From Hyphomicrobiales bacterium (GTDB lineage: Bacteria; Pseudomonadota; Alphaproteobacteria; Rhizobiales; Rhizobiaceae), in the NCBI GenBank assembly GCA_003577315.1, contig QEVK01000011.1, positions 1-64,000 of the forward strand: a stretch of 64,000 nucleotides of DNA, in the 5' to 3' direction. The notes under the pieces are model-generated. The model was given only the letters and a program-made list of their open reading frames with translations. It searched no databases and was not told the origin of the DNA. Numbering within the stretch: the first letter of the stretch is position 1; each line of letters begins with the position of its first letter. This document shows positions 8,577 through 17,143 of the stretch, piece after piece. Position numbers and translations under genes: made by a program.

Positions 8577-9277
8577 TGCGGCGCGTCCTCGTCACCCGTC
8601 CCGAACCGGGCGCGAGCGCGACGGCGGCGCGTCTTCGGGCGATGGGGTTTTGTCCGGTCGTCCTGCCGCTGACGCGGATCGTCGCCACGCCGCCGGCCGC
8701 GCCCGGCCCGTGCGACGCGGTGGTGGCGACCAGCGCCAACGCGCTGCGGCATGCGTCGGCGGATTTCCTCGGCCCGCTTCTCGAAAGAAGGCTGTTCGCG
8801 GTCGGCGAGGCGACGGCTTCCGCCGCGCGGCGGGCGGGCTTCGCCGACATCGCCGTCGCCGCCGGCACGGCCGTCGATCTCGCCGCGCTGATCGGCCGGG
8901 ACGTGCCGCGCGGGGCGCGCCTCCTCCACCTTGCGGGGCGCGAGCGCACGGAGGGCTTCGAGGACGATCTTCGCGCCCGGGGATTCGCCGTCGAGATCGT
9001 CGAGACCTACCGCGCCGAGGAAGTCGCCTGCGAGGCGGCATTTATTTCGCGGCTGCTCGCCGGGGGGGCGCTGTGGGGCGCGCTTGCCTTTTCCGAGCGC
9101 GGCGGCATGCTGCTTTCGGCGCTGGCGGATCGACCGCAGTTTCGGGAAGCCTTTGAGGGAACACGGTTTTTCTGCATCTCCGCCAAGGTGGCGGCCACGC
9201 TTCGCGGCCGCGACGCCCTGGCGGCGGCGCAGCCCACCGAGGAGGCCGTGCTGGCGCTCCTTTCGTCGCAGGGATGA
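8576..9277 (+). CDS. hemD: Uroporphyrinogen-III synthase
   Basis: A 233-residue HemD family protein that cyclises hydroxymethylbilane with inversion of ring D. The family is weakly conserved; seen here are the N-terminal RVLVTRPEPGASATAARL, VVATSANAL (the beta strand and Ser/Thr-rich loop of domain 2), FAVGEATASAARRAGF and LLHLAGRERTEGFEDDLRARG. Position directly after hemC with a TGATG overlap makes the assignment firm. About 97 bases separate it from the next gene, with no terminator visible, so the operon probably continues. Confidence 0.92.
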   Translation: MRRVLVTRPEPGASATAARLRAMGFCPVVLPLTRIVATPPAAPGPCDAVVATSANALRHASADFLGPLLERRLFAVGEATASAARRAGFADIAVAAGTAVDLAALIGRDVPRGARLLHLAGRERTEGFEDDLRARGFAVEIVETYRAEEVACEAAFISRLLAGGALWGALAFSERGGMLLSALADRPQFREAFEGTRFFCISAKVAATLRGRDALAAAQPTEEAVLALLSSQG

Positions 9278-9374
9278 GCGGGCGGCATTCCGACCCTTTT
9301 CAGCGCCCATCCATCCCTCTAGATCAGACCCTTGCGGGCATCGGCCCGCCGCAGCCGCCTGGAGGAAAGCCGGA

Positions 9375-10769
9375 ATGGTCAAGACGCCGCGAACCCGCCA
9401 CTCCCGCACCGCGAAGGAGCCGGTGACCATCGACCTCGCGCCCGACGACGTGTCGCGCGTGGCGGCCGGGAGCGGGGCCGAGGACGCGGCACCGGGGCCC
9501 GGGGCGACCGCCCCCGGGGATGCGGCCGACGACAAGGTCACCGACGACAGGGCGACCGACGGGAACGCGGCCGGGGACACGGCGCAGGATGCCGCGCCCT
9601 TCGGCCGGCAGGAGGGCGATGCCGCCGCCGCGGCGCAGGACGCATCCGCGCAGGCCGCGCCGGCGGAGCCCGCGCCGCCGCCGCGCCGGGGTGGCGGGGC
9701 TGGCGGCGGCCTCGTCGCCGGCCTTCTCGGCGGCGTCGCCGCGCTGGCGCTCGCGGCGGGGTTGCAGTTCGCCGGCCTGCTGCCGGGGCTGGCGCCCGCG
9801 CCGACAGCGCCTGCCGTGGCGGACCACGGCCCGGCCATCGCCGCGCTGGAAGCGCGGCTGTCCGAATTGCGCGAGACGGTGTCCGCACTCGGCACAGGCG
9901 GCGACGAAGCGCTCGCTGCCCGTCTCGCCGAGGCCGAATCGCGAATGACCGGCCTTGACTCGGCGCTGGAGAGCCTGCGCGGCGAGGTCGCGGGGCTGGC
10001 GGCGCGGCCGGGCGGCGGAGAAGGTGCCGCCCCGGTCGATCTCGCGCCCGTCGAGGAGCGGATCGCGGCCGTCGAGGCGGCGCTCGCCGCCCTGCCCGAC
10101 GCTTCCGCGTCCGAATCGGCCCTGGCCGCGCTCGGCGAACGGCTTGACGCCCTGCGCGGCGAGATCGACGCCGGCCGCGACGGCCAGGCGCAGGCCGCGT
10201 CGCGGCTCGACGCGCTCGAGCAGGAAGTGCGCGCGCTTGCCGGCCGCGTCGAGGAGCAGGCCGGGGCGCCGGCCACGGCCGTCATCATCGCCGCCTCGTC
10301 GCTCAAGGCGGCGATAGACCGCGGCACGCCCTTCACCGCCGAGCTGGAGACCTATGCCGCGCTGGTGCCGGACGCGCCGCAGCTTTCCGAGCTGCGCGCG
10401 CTCGCGGCCGCCGGCGTGCCGACGCGGGCGCAGATCGCCGCCGAATCGGACGCGGCCGCCAACGCCATGATCGCGGCGGCGCAGCCGGTCGACCCCGAAG
10501 CCGGCATCGTCGACCGGCTGTGGGGCAGCATGATGGGGCTGGTGCAGGTGCGCCCCATCGGCATGGTCGAGGGCGAGGGCGTGCCGGAGATCGCGGCGCG
10601 GCTGGACGCGGCGGTGCAGGCGGGCGACTATGAGCGCGCACTCGCCGAGTACGGGACGCTGCCCGCGGCGGCGAAGGCCGCCGGCGAGACGTTCATCGCC
10701 AGGGTGCGCGCCCGCCACGCCGCCGACCGGCTGGTGGACGAGGCGCTCGCCGCGGCGCTGAAGGCGTGA
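9375..10769 (+). CDS. Mic60/mitofilin-like inner-membrane protein
   Basis: A 464-residue protein with an acidic Ala/Asp/Gly-rich N-terminal segment (~1-100), one transmembrane helix (about 111-138, GGLVAGLLGGVAALALAAGL), a long heptad-rich coiled-coil region (about 145-275, repeated LEARLSELRETV-like segments) and a helical C-terminal domain (about 280-464). This matches the COG4223/mitofilin layout. Alphaproteobacterial Mic60, the ancestor of the mitochondrial cristae organiser, is known to lie in hemC-hemD-hemY operons, exactly as here. ATG 9375 has GGAGGA at 9361-9366. The low-complexity N-terminus is the least certain part of the call. The protein likely bends or organises the inner membrane. 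Confidence 0.82.
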   Translation: MVKTPRTRHSRTAKEPVTIDLAPDDVSRVAAGSGAEDAAPGPGATAPGDAADDKVTDDRATDGNAAGDTAQDAAPFGRQEGDAAAAAQDASAQAAPAEPAPPPRRGGGAGGGLVAGLLGGVAALALAAGLQFAGLLPGLAPAPTAPAVADHGPAIAALEARLSELRETVSALGTGGDEALAARLAEAESRMTGLDSALESLRGEVAGLAARPGGGEGAAPVDLAPVEERIAAVEAALAALPDASASESALAALGERLDALRGEIDAGRDGQAQAASRLDALEQEVRALAGRVEEQAGAPATAVIIAASSLKAAIDRGTPFTAELETYAALVPDAPQLSELRALAAAGVPTRAQIAAESDAAANAMIAAAQPVDPEAGIVDRLWGSMMGLVQVRPIGMVEGEGVPEIAARLDAAVQAGDYERALAEYGTLPAAAKAAGETFIARVRARHAADRLVDEALAAALKA

Positions 10770-10780
10770 GGGGAGGGTTC

Positions 10781-12388
10781 ATGCTGCGCATCCTGTTCTT
10801 CCTTGTCGTCGTCTTCGCGCTGGGGCTGGGCTTCGCCTGGCTCGCCGACCGGCCGGGCGACCTCGTCGTCACCTTCGGCGGCTACCAGTATCAGGTGACC
10901 CTGATGGTGGCGGCGGTGATGCTGGCGGCGACCGTCGCCGCGATCATGCTGACGTGGTGGCTGGTCAAGGGCATCTGGCGCAGCCCCTATCTGGTGTCGC
11001 GCTACTTCCGCGTGCGCCGGCGCGACCGCGGCTATCAGGCGCTGTCCACCGGCATGATCGCGGCCGGGGCCGGCGATGCCGCGCTGGCGCGCGCCAAGAA
11101 GAAGGAGGCGATGAAGCTCATCAGCGCCGACCAGGAGCCGCTGATCCACCTGCTCGACGCGCAGGCCTCGCTGCTCGAGGGCGACCACGAGGCGGCGCGG
11201 CGCAAGTTCGAGGCCATGCTGTCCGATCCCGAGATGCGGCTGCTCGGCCTGCGCGGGCTCTATCTGGAGGCCGAGCGGCTGGGCGACCGCGCGGCGGCGC
11301 GCCACTATGCGGCGCGCGCGGTCGAGGCCGCGCCGCAGCTCGGCTGGGCGGCGGACGCCTCGCTGGAGGAGAAGACCGAGGCCGGCCGGTGGGACGAGGC
11401 GCTGCGGCTGGTCGAGGCGCAGAAATCGACCGTGCAGGTCGAGCGCGACGCCGCCGCCCGCCGCCGGGCGGTGCTGCTGACGGCCAAGGCGCTCGACACG
11501 CTGGAGGCCGATCCGGCCGGCGCCAAGGCGGCGGCGCTGGAGGCGCACAGGCTCGCGCCCGATCTGGTGCCGGCGGCGGTGGCGGCGGCCAGGGCCGCCT
11601 TCCGCCTCGGCGACGTGCGCAAGGGCGCCAAGGTGCTGGAGGCGGCGTGGAAGCGCGAGCCGCACTCGGAAGTCGCCGCGGCTTACGTCCACGCCCGGCC
11701 GGGCGATTCCACCCATGACCGTCTCGAACGGGCGAAGAAGCTGCAATCGCTCCGGCGCAACCATGCCGAATCCTCTCTCGCCGTGGCGCGGGCCGCGCTC
11801 GACGCCGGCGAGTTCGCGCTCGCCCGCAGCGAGGCGGAGGCGGCGGCGCGGCTTGCGCCGCGCGAGGGGGCCTATCTGCTGCTCGCCGACATCGAGGAGG
11901 CCGCGACCGGCGACCAGGGCAAGGTGCGCCAGTGGCTCGGCATGGCGGTGCGCGCGCCGCGCGACCCGGCCTGGGTGGCAGACGGCTATGTCGCCGAGCG
12001 CTGGGCGCCGATCTCGCCGGTGACCGGCCGGCTCGACGCCTTCGAGTGGCGCGCGCCGGGCGAGCGGCTCGGCCAGCTCGTGGAGCCGCATGAGGAGGCA
12101 TCCGCTCCCGCTCTCGCGCCCGCGCCGCTGGCGCCGCCGGCCCCGGCCGTCGCCGCGCCCGCCGCGGGCAAGGTCGAGGATGCGGTGGTCGAGGCGGCCG
12201 AGCCGCCCGCGCCGGCCCGGTCCGCCGCGCAGGCCGGCCCGGCCGAGGTGGTGCCCGCGCCGGTGCCCGACGTCGAGCCGTCCGGGGATGACGACGCCGA
12301 GGCGCGGCCGATCCGCCTGCCCGACGACCCGGGCGTCGCCCCCGACGAGGAGGGCGAGGACGGCGCGCGCAAGTTCCGCCTGTTCTGA
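10781..12388 (+). CDS. hemY: HemY-like TPR membrane protein
   Basis: A 535-residue protein with two N-terminal membrane helices (about 4-22 and 43-62, around the conserved RPGDLVVTFGGYQYQV turn), followed by a long region of TPR-like helical pairs (about 90-420) and a Pro/Ala-rich acidic tail. This is the HemY_N plus TPR family found downstream of hemCD in proteobacteria; its role in tetrapyrrole metabolism is not settled, and it is unrelated to the protoporphyrinogen oxidase also called HemY. ATG 10781 has a strong GGGGAGG 4 bases upstream; a GTG at 10766 overlaps the mic60 stop but lacks a ribosome site. Confidence 0.88.
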   Translation: MLRILFFLVVVFALGLGFAWLADRPGDLVVTFGGYQYQVTLMVAAVMLAATVAAIMLTWWLVKGIWRSPYLVSRYFRVRRRDRGYQALSTGMIAAGAGDAALARAKKKEAMKLISADQEPLIHLLDAQASLLEGDHEAARRKFEAMLSDPEMRLLGLRGLYLEAERLGDRAAARHYAARAVEAAPQLGWAADASLEEKTEAGRWDEALRLVEAQKSTVQVERDAAARRRAVLLTAKALDTLEADPAGAKAAALEAHRLAPDLVPAAVAAARAAFRLGDVRKGAKVLEAAWKREPHSEVAAAYVHARPGDSTHDRLERAKKLQSLRRNHAESSLAVARAALDAGEFALARSEAEAAARLAPREGAYLLLADIEEAATGDQGKVRQWLGMAVRAPRDPAWVADGYVAERWAPISPVTGRLDAFEWRAPGERLGQLVEPHEEASAPALAPAPLAPPAPAVAAPAAGKVEDAVVEAAEPPAPARSAAQAGPAEVVPAPVPDVEPSGDDDAEARPIRLPDDPGVAPDEEGEDGARKFRLF

Positions 12389-12430
12389 CGGCCGCTTGCG
12401 GCCGGGTTCCACGCATTCGGGAAGGGCGCG

Positions 12431-12913
12431 ATGCTTGACAGGTTGAAGTCTTTCTTCGGCGCGCTGCCGCGGCGGCAGGGGGAAAGCGCGGTCGCGGCGG
12501 ACGACGATCCGCACGTGGCGGCCGCGGCGCTGATGCTGTCGGTCATCGAGGCCGACGGGCTGCACGGCGACGCCGAGCGCGCGCGGCTGCGCGGCGCGCT
12601 CGGCCTGGCCTACGGGCTGTCGGGCGCGGCGCTCGACGAGGTGGTCGCGGCCGGCGAGGCCGCCCATCGCGAGGCGGTGGACGTGTCCTTCCTCACCGGC
12701 GCGCTCGCCCGCACGCTCGACGACGCGGCCAAGGCCGACTTCGTCGGCATATTGTGGGAGATCGTCCACGCCGACGGCGAGCTGCACGAGGTCGAGGACA
12801 ACACGGTGTGGCGCATCGCCGAGCTGATCGGGGTGACGCCGCATGAGCGCATGGTGCAGCGCCGCCGCGTGCGCGAGAAGCACGGCCTGCCCGACGCGGC
12901 CTGGGACGACTGA
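12431..12913 (+). CDS. TerB-family (tellurite resistance B-like) protein
   Basis: A 160-residue all-helical protein. LMLSVIEADGLHGDAERARLR and the repeat-like second half WEIVHADGELHEVEDNTVWRIAELIGV carry the paired acidic D/E-rich turns of the TerB/COG4103 family, which may bind metal. It follows hemY by ~42 bases on the same strand and is probably the last gene of that transcript. The name reflects the fold only; nothing here indicates tellurite resistance (no terZ or terD genes in the window, and the terC gene is far away). Confidence 0.8.
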   Translation: MLDRLKSFFGALPRRQGESAVAADDDPHVAAAALMLSVIEADGLHGDAERARLRGALGLAYGLSGAALDEVVAAGEAAHREAVDVSFLTGALARTLDDAAKADFVGILWEIVHADGELHEVEDNTVWRIAELIGVTPHERMVQRRRVREKHGLPDAAWDD

Positions 12914-12943
12914 AGGAAGCCCGGGAGCCGGAAGGGCGGCCTC

Positions 12944-14158
12944 TCAGGCCACCTTGCGCGCCAGCGCGCAGCGCGTCCACAGCGACGACAGCGCGGCGGC
13001 CAGCCGGTCGATGTCGGCGTCGGTGTGGGCGGGCGTCGGCGTGATGCGCAGCCGCTCGGTCTTCTTCGGCACGGTCGGGTAGTTGATCGGCTGGACATAG
13101 ACGCCGTGCTCGTCGAGCAGGAGGTCGGAGATCCACTTGCACTTGGCCGCGTCGCCCACCATGACCGGCACGATGTGGCTCGAATTGGCGATCATCGGGA
13201 TGCCGATCGCCTCCAGCCGCGCGCGCACCTTCCTCACCCTGTCGCGGTGGGCCATGCGCTCGGCGTCGCTTTCCTTCAGGTGGCGCACCGAGGCGAGCGC
13301 GCCGGCCGCGACATGCGGCGGCAGCGCCGTGGTGAAGATGAAGCCGGACGCGAAGGAGCGGATGAAGTCGACCAGCGCCGCCGAGCCGGCGACGTAGCCG
13401 CCGACCGCGCCGAACGCCTTGCCGAGCGTGCCCTCGATCAGGGTGACGCGGTCCATCAGCCCCTCGCGCTCGGCGATGCCGCCGCCGCGCGGGCCGTACA
13501 TGCCCACCGCATGCACCTCGTCGAGATAGGTCATGGCGCCGTGCCTGTCGGCCACGTCGAGGATGTCGGCTATGGGGGCGATGTCGCCGTCCATCGAATA
13601 GACGCTCTCGAAGGCGACGATCTTCGGCCGCTCGGGCCCGAACTCGGAAAGCTGGCGGTCGAGGTCGGCGGCGTCGTTGTGGCGGAAGATGCGCCGCTCC
13701 GCCCTGGAGTGGCGGATGCCCTCGATCATCGAGGCGTGGTTGCCGGCGTCGGAGAAGATGACGCAGCCGGGGATCTGCGCCCCCAGCGTCGACAGCGACG
13801 CCCAGTTGGAGACGTAGCCGGAGGTGAACAGCAGCGCCGCCTCCTTGCCGTGCAGGTCGGCCAGCTCGCGCTCCAGCATCACATGGGCGTGGCTGGTGCC
13901 GGAGATGTTGCGCGTGCCGCCCGCGCCCGCGCCGTATCTGTCGATCGCCTCGTGCATGGCGGCGAGCACCTTCGGATGCTGACCCATGCCGAGATAGTCG
14001 TTGGAGCACCAGACCGTGATGTCGTCGATGCGGCCGCCGGCATGGCGGCCGGCCGCCGGAAAGGCGCCGGCCCGGCGCTCCAGCTCGGCGAACACCCGGT
14101 AACGGCCTTCTTCGCGCAGGCCGTCCAACTTCGTGGCGAAGAAGGCTTCGAAGTCCAT
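12944..14158 (-). CDS. hemA: 5-aminolevulinate synthase
   Basis: A 404-residue PLP enzyme condensing glycine and succinyl-CoA to 5-aminolevulinate, the C4 (Shemin) entry to heme synthesis typical of alphaproteobacteria and mitochondria. Motifs: [53 protein letters not shown], the PLP-contacting [10 protein letters not shown] and the Schiff-base Lys247 in [19 protein letters not shown] 14158 opens at the family-typical MDFEAFF. It converges on the hemC-hemY-terB run, giving a local tetrapyrrole cluster on both strands. The divergent 435-base region to the chemoreceptor contains its promoter; I found no convincing Fnr/FixK box there. Confidence 0.96.
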   Translation of the reverse strand: MDFEAFFATKLDGLREEGRYRVFAELERRAGAFPAAGRHAGGRIDDITVWCSNDYLGMGQHPKVLAAMHEAIDRYGAGAGGTRNISGTSHAHVMLERELADLHGKEAALLFTSGYVSNWASLSTLGAQIPGCVIFSDAGNHASMIEGIRHSRAERRIFRHNDAADLDRQLSEFGPERPKIVAFESVYSMDGDIAPIADILDVADRHGAMTYLDEVHAVGMYGPRGGGIAEREGLMDRVTLIEGTLGKAFGAVGGYVAGSAALVDFIRSFASGFIFTTALPPHVAAGALASVRHLKESDAERMAHRDRVRKVRARLEAIGIPMIANSSHIVPVMVGDAAKCKWISDLLLDEHGVYVQPINYPTVPKKTERLRITPTPAHTDADIDRLAAALSSLWTRCALARKVA

Positions 14159-14593
14159 TTCAGATTCCCGTGTAGATTCAAGTTTCGACCGGGACGTTCC
14201 CGCGGTCAAGCAGGCTTGTCGCGGCAGGGCGTCGAAGCGGCCGCAGAAGCCGCGACAGGGTGACGCAGCGTTAAACAATTTTTTACTAAAGTGCCAATAC
14301 GCTCCTTTTGTACGAAACCGGACACATCAAGGGGGGCCAGGATGTGTATTCGTAGTATCGCCTTCGCTTGCAGGGGAGCAAGCATTCCCTGCCATCATGG
14401 CTGCCGCTCTGGCCGCTCGTCGCGGCGGGCGGGCGATCTCGCCTCCCGGCCGATCCTTCCAGCGTAACCTCGCACGCCGCCGCGCGCCCGCGGCGGCATT
14501 CCGGTCTTCCGTTGCGTTTCATGCCCGATGCGCGGCCGCGGCCGCGCAGCCGCAGTGCCGTGCCTTGTCTTCAATCTTACGGGAACACTCATC
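14159..14593. other. 435-base intergenic region between hemA and the chemoreceptor
   Basis: No convincing gene. It must hold the divergent promoters of hemA and the chemoreceptor. Visible features are an AT-rich patch (14271-14290, TTAAACAATTTTTTACTAAA), two GATTC sites close to hemA (possible CcrM methylation sites), a CTTGAC on the minus strand at 14205-14210 that could be a hemA -35 element though without a clear -10, and a small hairpin GCTTGC/GCAAGC (14366-14371 and 14378-14383). An open frame crosses it but its composition and lack of start signals argue against coding. Confidence 0.5.
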
Positions 14594-17026
14594 ATGACCA
14601 CCATCGCAGACGCCGCGCCGCCGCCGGCCCCGGCCAAGGGGAAAGCCGTCGCGCCGGGCCGCTTCTCCTTCAGCGTGCGCACCAGCCTTCTCGTCATCCT
14701 GTCCCTGTTCGTCGCCGGCATGATCTCGCTCGCCGTCGCCAATCTGGTCTCGGCCTGGACCGCGATGAACTCCGCGCAGGAGATGCGCAACAACAACGAG
14801 GTCGGCGACATCTTCCTGTCGGCCGCCGGCGCGCTCGCCGCCGAGCGCGGCGTCACCAACACCGCGCTGGCAAGCCCGGTGCCGGTGGACGCCAGGGTCG
14901 GCGGACAGATCGCCCGCCTGCGCGAGGAGGCCGACACGGCGCTGCGCGCCGCGCTGGAGCGGGTGCGGACCGGCGCCGACTTCGCCGGCAAGGAGGCGCT
15001 GCTCGGCCGGGTGCGCAAGGACGCCGACGCGCTGGCGTCGCTGCGCGGCGACGTCGACCGGCAGCTCGCGCTGCCCGGCGGCCAGCGCGAGGCCGGCCTG
15101 TCCGGGCGCTGGGTCTCGACCGCGACAACGCTGGTCGTGTCGTCGCAGGAGCTGCGGGTGGCCGCGCAGGTGGTGCCGTCGACGGCGCTGGCGCGCACCC
15201 AGATCCTGCTCGACCTCAAGCAGGCGATGTGGGTGATGAGCGAATATGCCGGGCGCGAGCGCGCCATGGTCGGCGGCCTGATCGGCCGCGGCGCGCCGAT
15301 CGACAACGGCGCGCTGGCCTCGCTGGCCGAATATCGCGGCCGCCTCGAGCAGTCCTGGAGCATGATGGAGGCCTATGCGGCGCGCGATTTCGCCAACCCG
15401 CTGGTGCTGAACGCGATGGCGGCCACCCGCGCCGCCTTCTTCGGCACGTTCGAGGACGTGCGCCGCCGCGTCTTCGCCGCCGGCACGGCGGGCGAGCCCT
15501 ATCCGATGGCGAGCGAGCAGTGGGTCGAGGCGGCCACGCGCGGCATCGACAGCCTGCTCGGCCTGTCCTCGGCGGTCGGCCAGGCGGCCACCGCCTACAC
15601 GCTGCAGGTCGAGAGCCAGGGCCGCAACGGCGTCATCGTCAGCGTCGCCGTGCTGGTCGCGGCGGCGCTGGTGGGGCTTTCCGCCTTCTGGATCGTCGTC
15701 TTCCGCGTCGTCAGGCCGATCCGCTCGCTGACGGACACGATGTCGCGCCTCGCCGGCGGCGACCTGGAGGTCGCCATCCCCTCGGCCGACCGGCACGACG
15801 AGATCGGCCAGATGGCGCGCGCGGTCGAGGTGTTCCGCGACGCCGGCCTGGAGAACCGCCGCCTCGAGGCCGAGGCCGAGGAGGGCCGCGCCGTGGGCGA
15901 GCGCGAGCGGCGCGAGCGCGAGGAGCAGAAGGCCAGGCAGGCGCAGGAGCTCCAGCAGGCGATGGACGCGCTCGGCACCGGGCTCGGCGCGCTGGCCGAC
16001 GGCAATGTCGGCCACCGCATCGACACGCCCTTCGCCGGCGCGCTGGACAAGCTCCGGGTCGACTTCAACGATTCGGTCGGCAAGCTTGAGAGCGCGCTGC
16101 GCTCGGTGGGCGACAATGCCGGCGCCATCCATGCCGGCTCCGACCAGATCCGCGCCGCCGCCGACGACCTCGCCAAGCGCACGGAGATGCAGGCGGCCTC
16201 GGTGGAGGAGACGGCGGCCGCCGTCGAGCAGATCACCGCGACCGTGCGCGACTCCAGCCGCCGCGCCGCCGAGGCCGGCCAGATGGTGGCCCGGACCCGC
16301 GAGCAGGCGGAGCACTCCTCGCGCGTCGTCGAGCAGGCGGTCGGCGCCATGAGCCAGATCGAGGCGTCCTCGCGCGAGATCAACAACATCATCGGCGTCA
16401 TCGACGACATCGCCTTCCAGACCAACCTTCTGGCGCTGAACGCGGGCGTGGAGGCCGCGCGCGCCGGCGAGGCGGGCAAGGGCTTCGCCGTGGTGGCGCA
16501 GGAGGTGCGCGAGCTCGCCCAGCGCTCGGCCACGGCCGCCAAGGAGATCAAGACGCTGATCACCGCCTCCTCGGAGCAGGTCCAGTCGGGCGTCGCGCTG
16601 GTCGGCGAGACCGGGGCCGCGCTCAACACCATCGCCGCCGAGGTCGAGGAGATCAACCGCCATGTGGCGGCGATCGTCGAGGCCGCGCGCGAGCAGGCCG
16701 GCGGGCTGGAGGAGATCAACTCCGCCGTCAACCAGATGGACCAGAGCGCGCAGCAGAACGCGGCCATGGTCGAGGAGACCACGGCGGCCAGCCACAGCCT
16801 GGCGCGCGAGGCCGCGGCGCTGAACGACCTGCTGGCGCAGTTCAGCTTCGGCGAGAAGGCGGCCGCGCCGGCGCGGCCGGCGGAACGGCCCGCCGCACGG
16901 CCGGCGCCCGCGCCCTCTCCCGCCCGCGTGCTGGCGCGCAAGGTGGCGGGCGTGTTCGGCCGGGGCGGGACGGCGGTCGCGGCCGCCGCGGCGCCGGCGG
17001 CGGAAGAGGGCTGGGAGGAGTTCTGA
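14594..17026 (+). CDS. Methyl-accepting chemotaxis protein with C-terminal CheR/CheB tether
   Basis: An 810-residue transmembrane chemoreceptor. TM1 is about 31-53, a helical periplasmic sensor of roughly 290 residues follows (its start [20 protein letters not shown] and the ERGVTNTAL segment resemble nitrate-sensor-like helical domains), TM2 is about 345-372, then HAMP ([20 protein letters not shown]) and a long signalling coiled coil whose hairpin tip reads [20 protein letters not shown]. After an Ala/Pro-rich linker the protein ends GWEEF, which fits the xWxxF pentapeptide that tethers CheR or CheB to high-abundance receptors. ATG 14594 starts the protein shortly before TM1. No che genes are in the window, so it works with a cluster elsewhere. 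Ligand unknown. Confidence 0.93.
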   Translation: MTTIADAAPPPAPAKGKAVAPGRFSFSVRTSLLVILSLFVAGMISLAVANLVSAWTAMNSAQEMRNNNEVGDIFLSAAGALAAERGVTNTALASPVPVDARVGGQIARLREEADTALRAALERVRTGADFAGKEALLGRVRKDADALASLRGDVDRQLALPGGQREAGLSGRWVSTATTLVVSSQELRVAAQVVPSTALARTQILLDLKQAMWVMSEYAGRERAMVGGLIGRGAPIDNGALASLAEYRGRLEQSWSMMEAYAARDFANPLVLNAMAATRAAFFGTFEDVRRRVFAAGTAGEPYPMASEQWVEAATRGIDSLLGLSSAVGQAATAYTLQVESQGRNGVIVSVAVLVAAALVGLSAFWIVVFRVVRPIRSLTDTMSRLAGGDLEVAIPSADRHDEIGQMARAVEVFRDAGLENRRLEAEAEEGRAVGERERREREEQKARQAQELQQAMDALGTGLGALADGNVGHRIDTPFAGALDKLRVDFNDSVGKLESALRSVGDNAGAIHAGSDQIRAAADDLAKRTEMQAASVEETAAAVEQITATVRDSSRRAAEAGQMVARTREQAEHSSRVVEQAVGAMSQIEASSREINNIIGVIDDIAFQTNLLALNAGVEAARAGEAGKGFAVVAQEVRELAQRSATAAKEIKTLITASSEQVQSGVALVGETGAALNTIAAEVEEINRHVAAIVEAAREQAGGLEEINSAVNQMDQSAQQNAAMVEETTAASHSLAREAAALNDLLAQFSFGEKAAAPARPAERPAARPAPAPSPARVLARKVAGVFGRGGTAVAAAAAPAAEEGWEEF

Positions 17027-17143
17027 GCGGGTCCTGCCCCGCCGCGGACGCGGCGGGGCGGGCGGCCGGGCGCAAAAAAGGTGTCGGACCGGCGGGCGTG
17101 GCGCCGGGACGCAAGACGAACGCAGGACGGACGTAGTGGGGCA

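Noticed and set aside
12431-12913. TerB and TerC genes as a tellurite-resistance system
   Set aside because: They are 12 kb apart in unrelated operons, and terA, terZ, terD and terE are absent.
14366-14383. Hairpin GCTTGC/GCAAGC in the chemoreceptor upstream region as a riboswitch
   Set aside because: Only a six-pair stem, no conserved aptamer pattern and no terminator or ribosome site occlusion seen.
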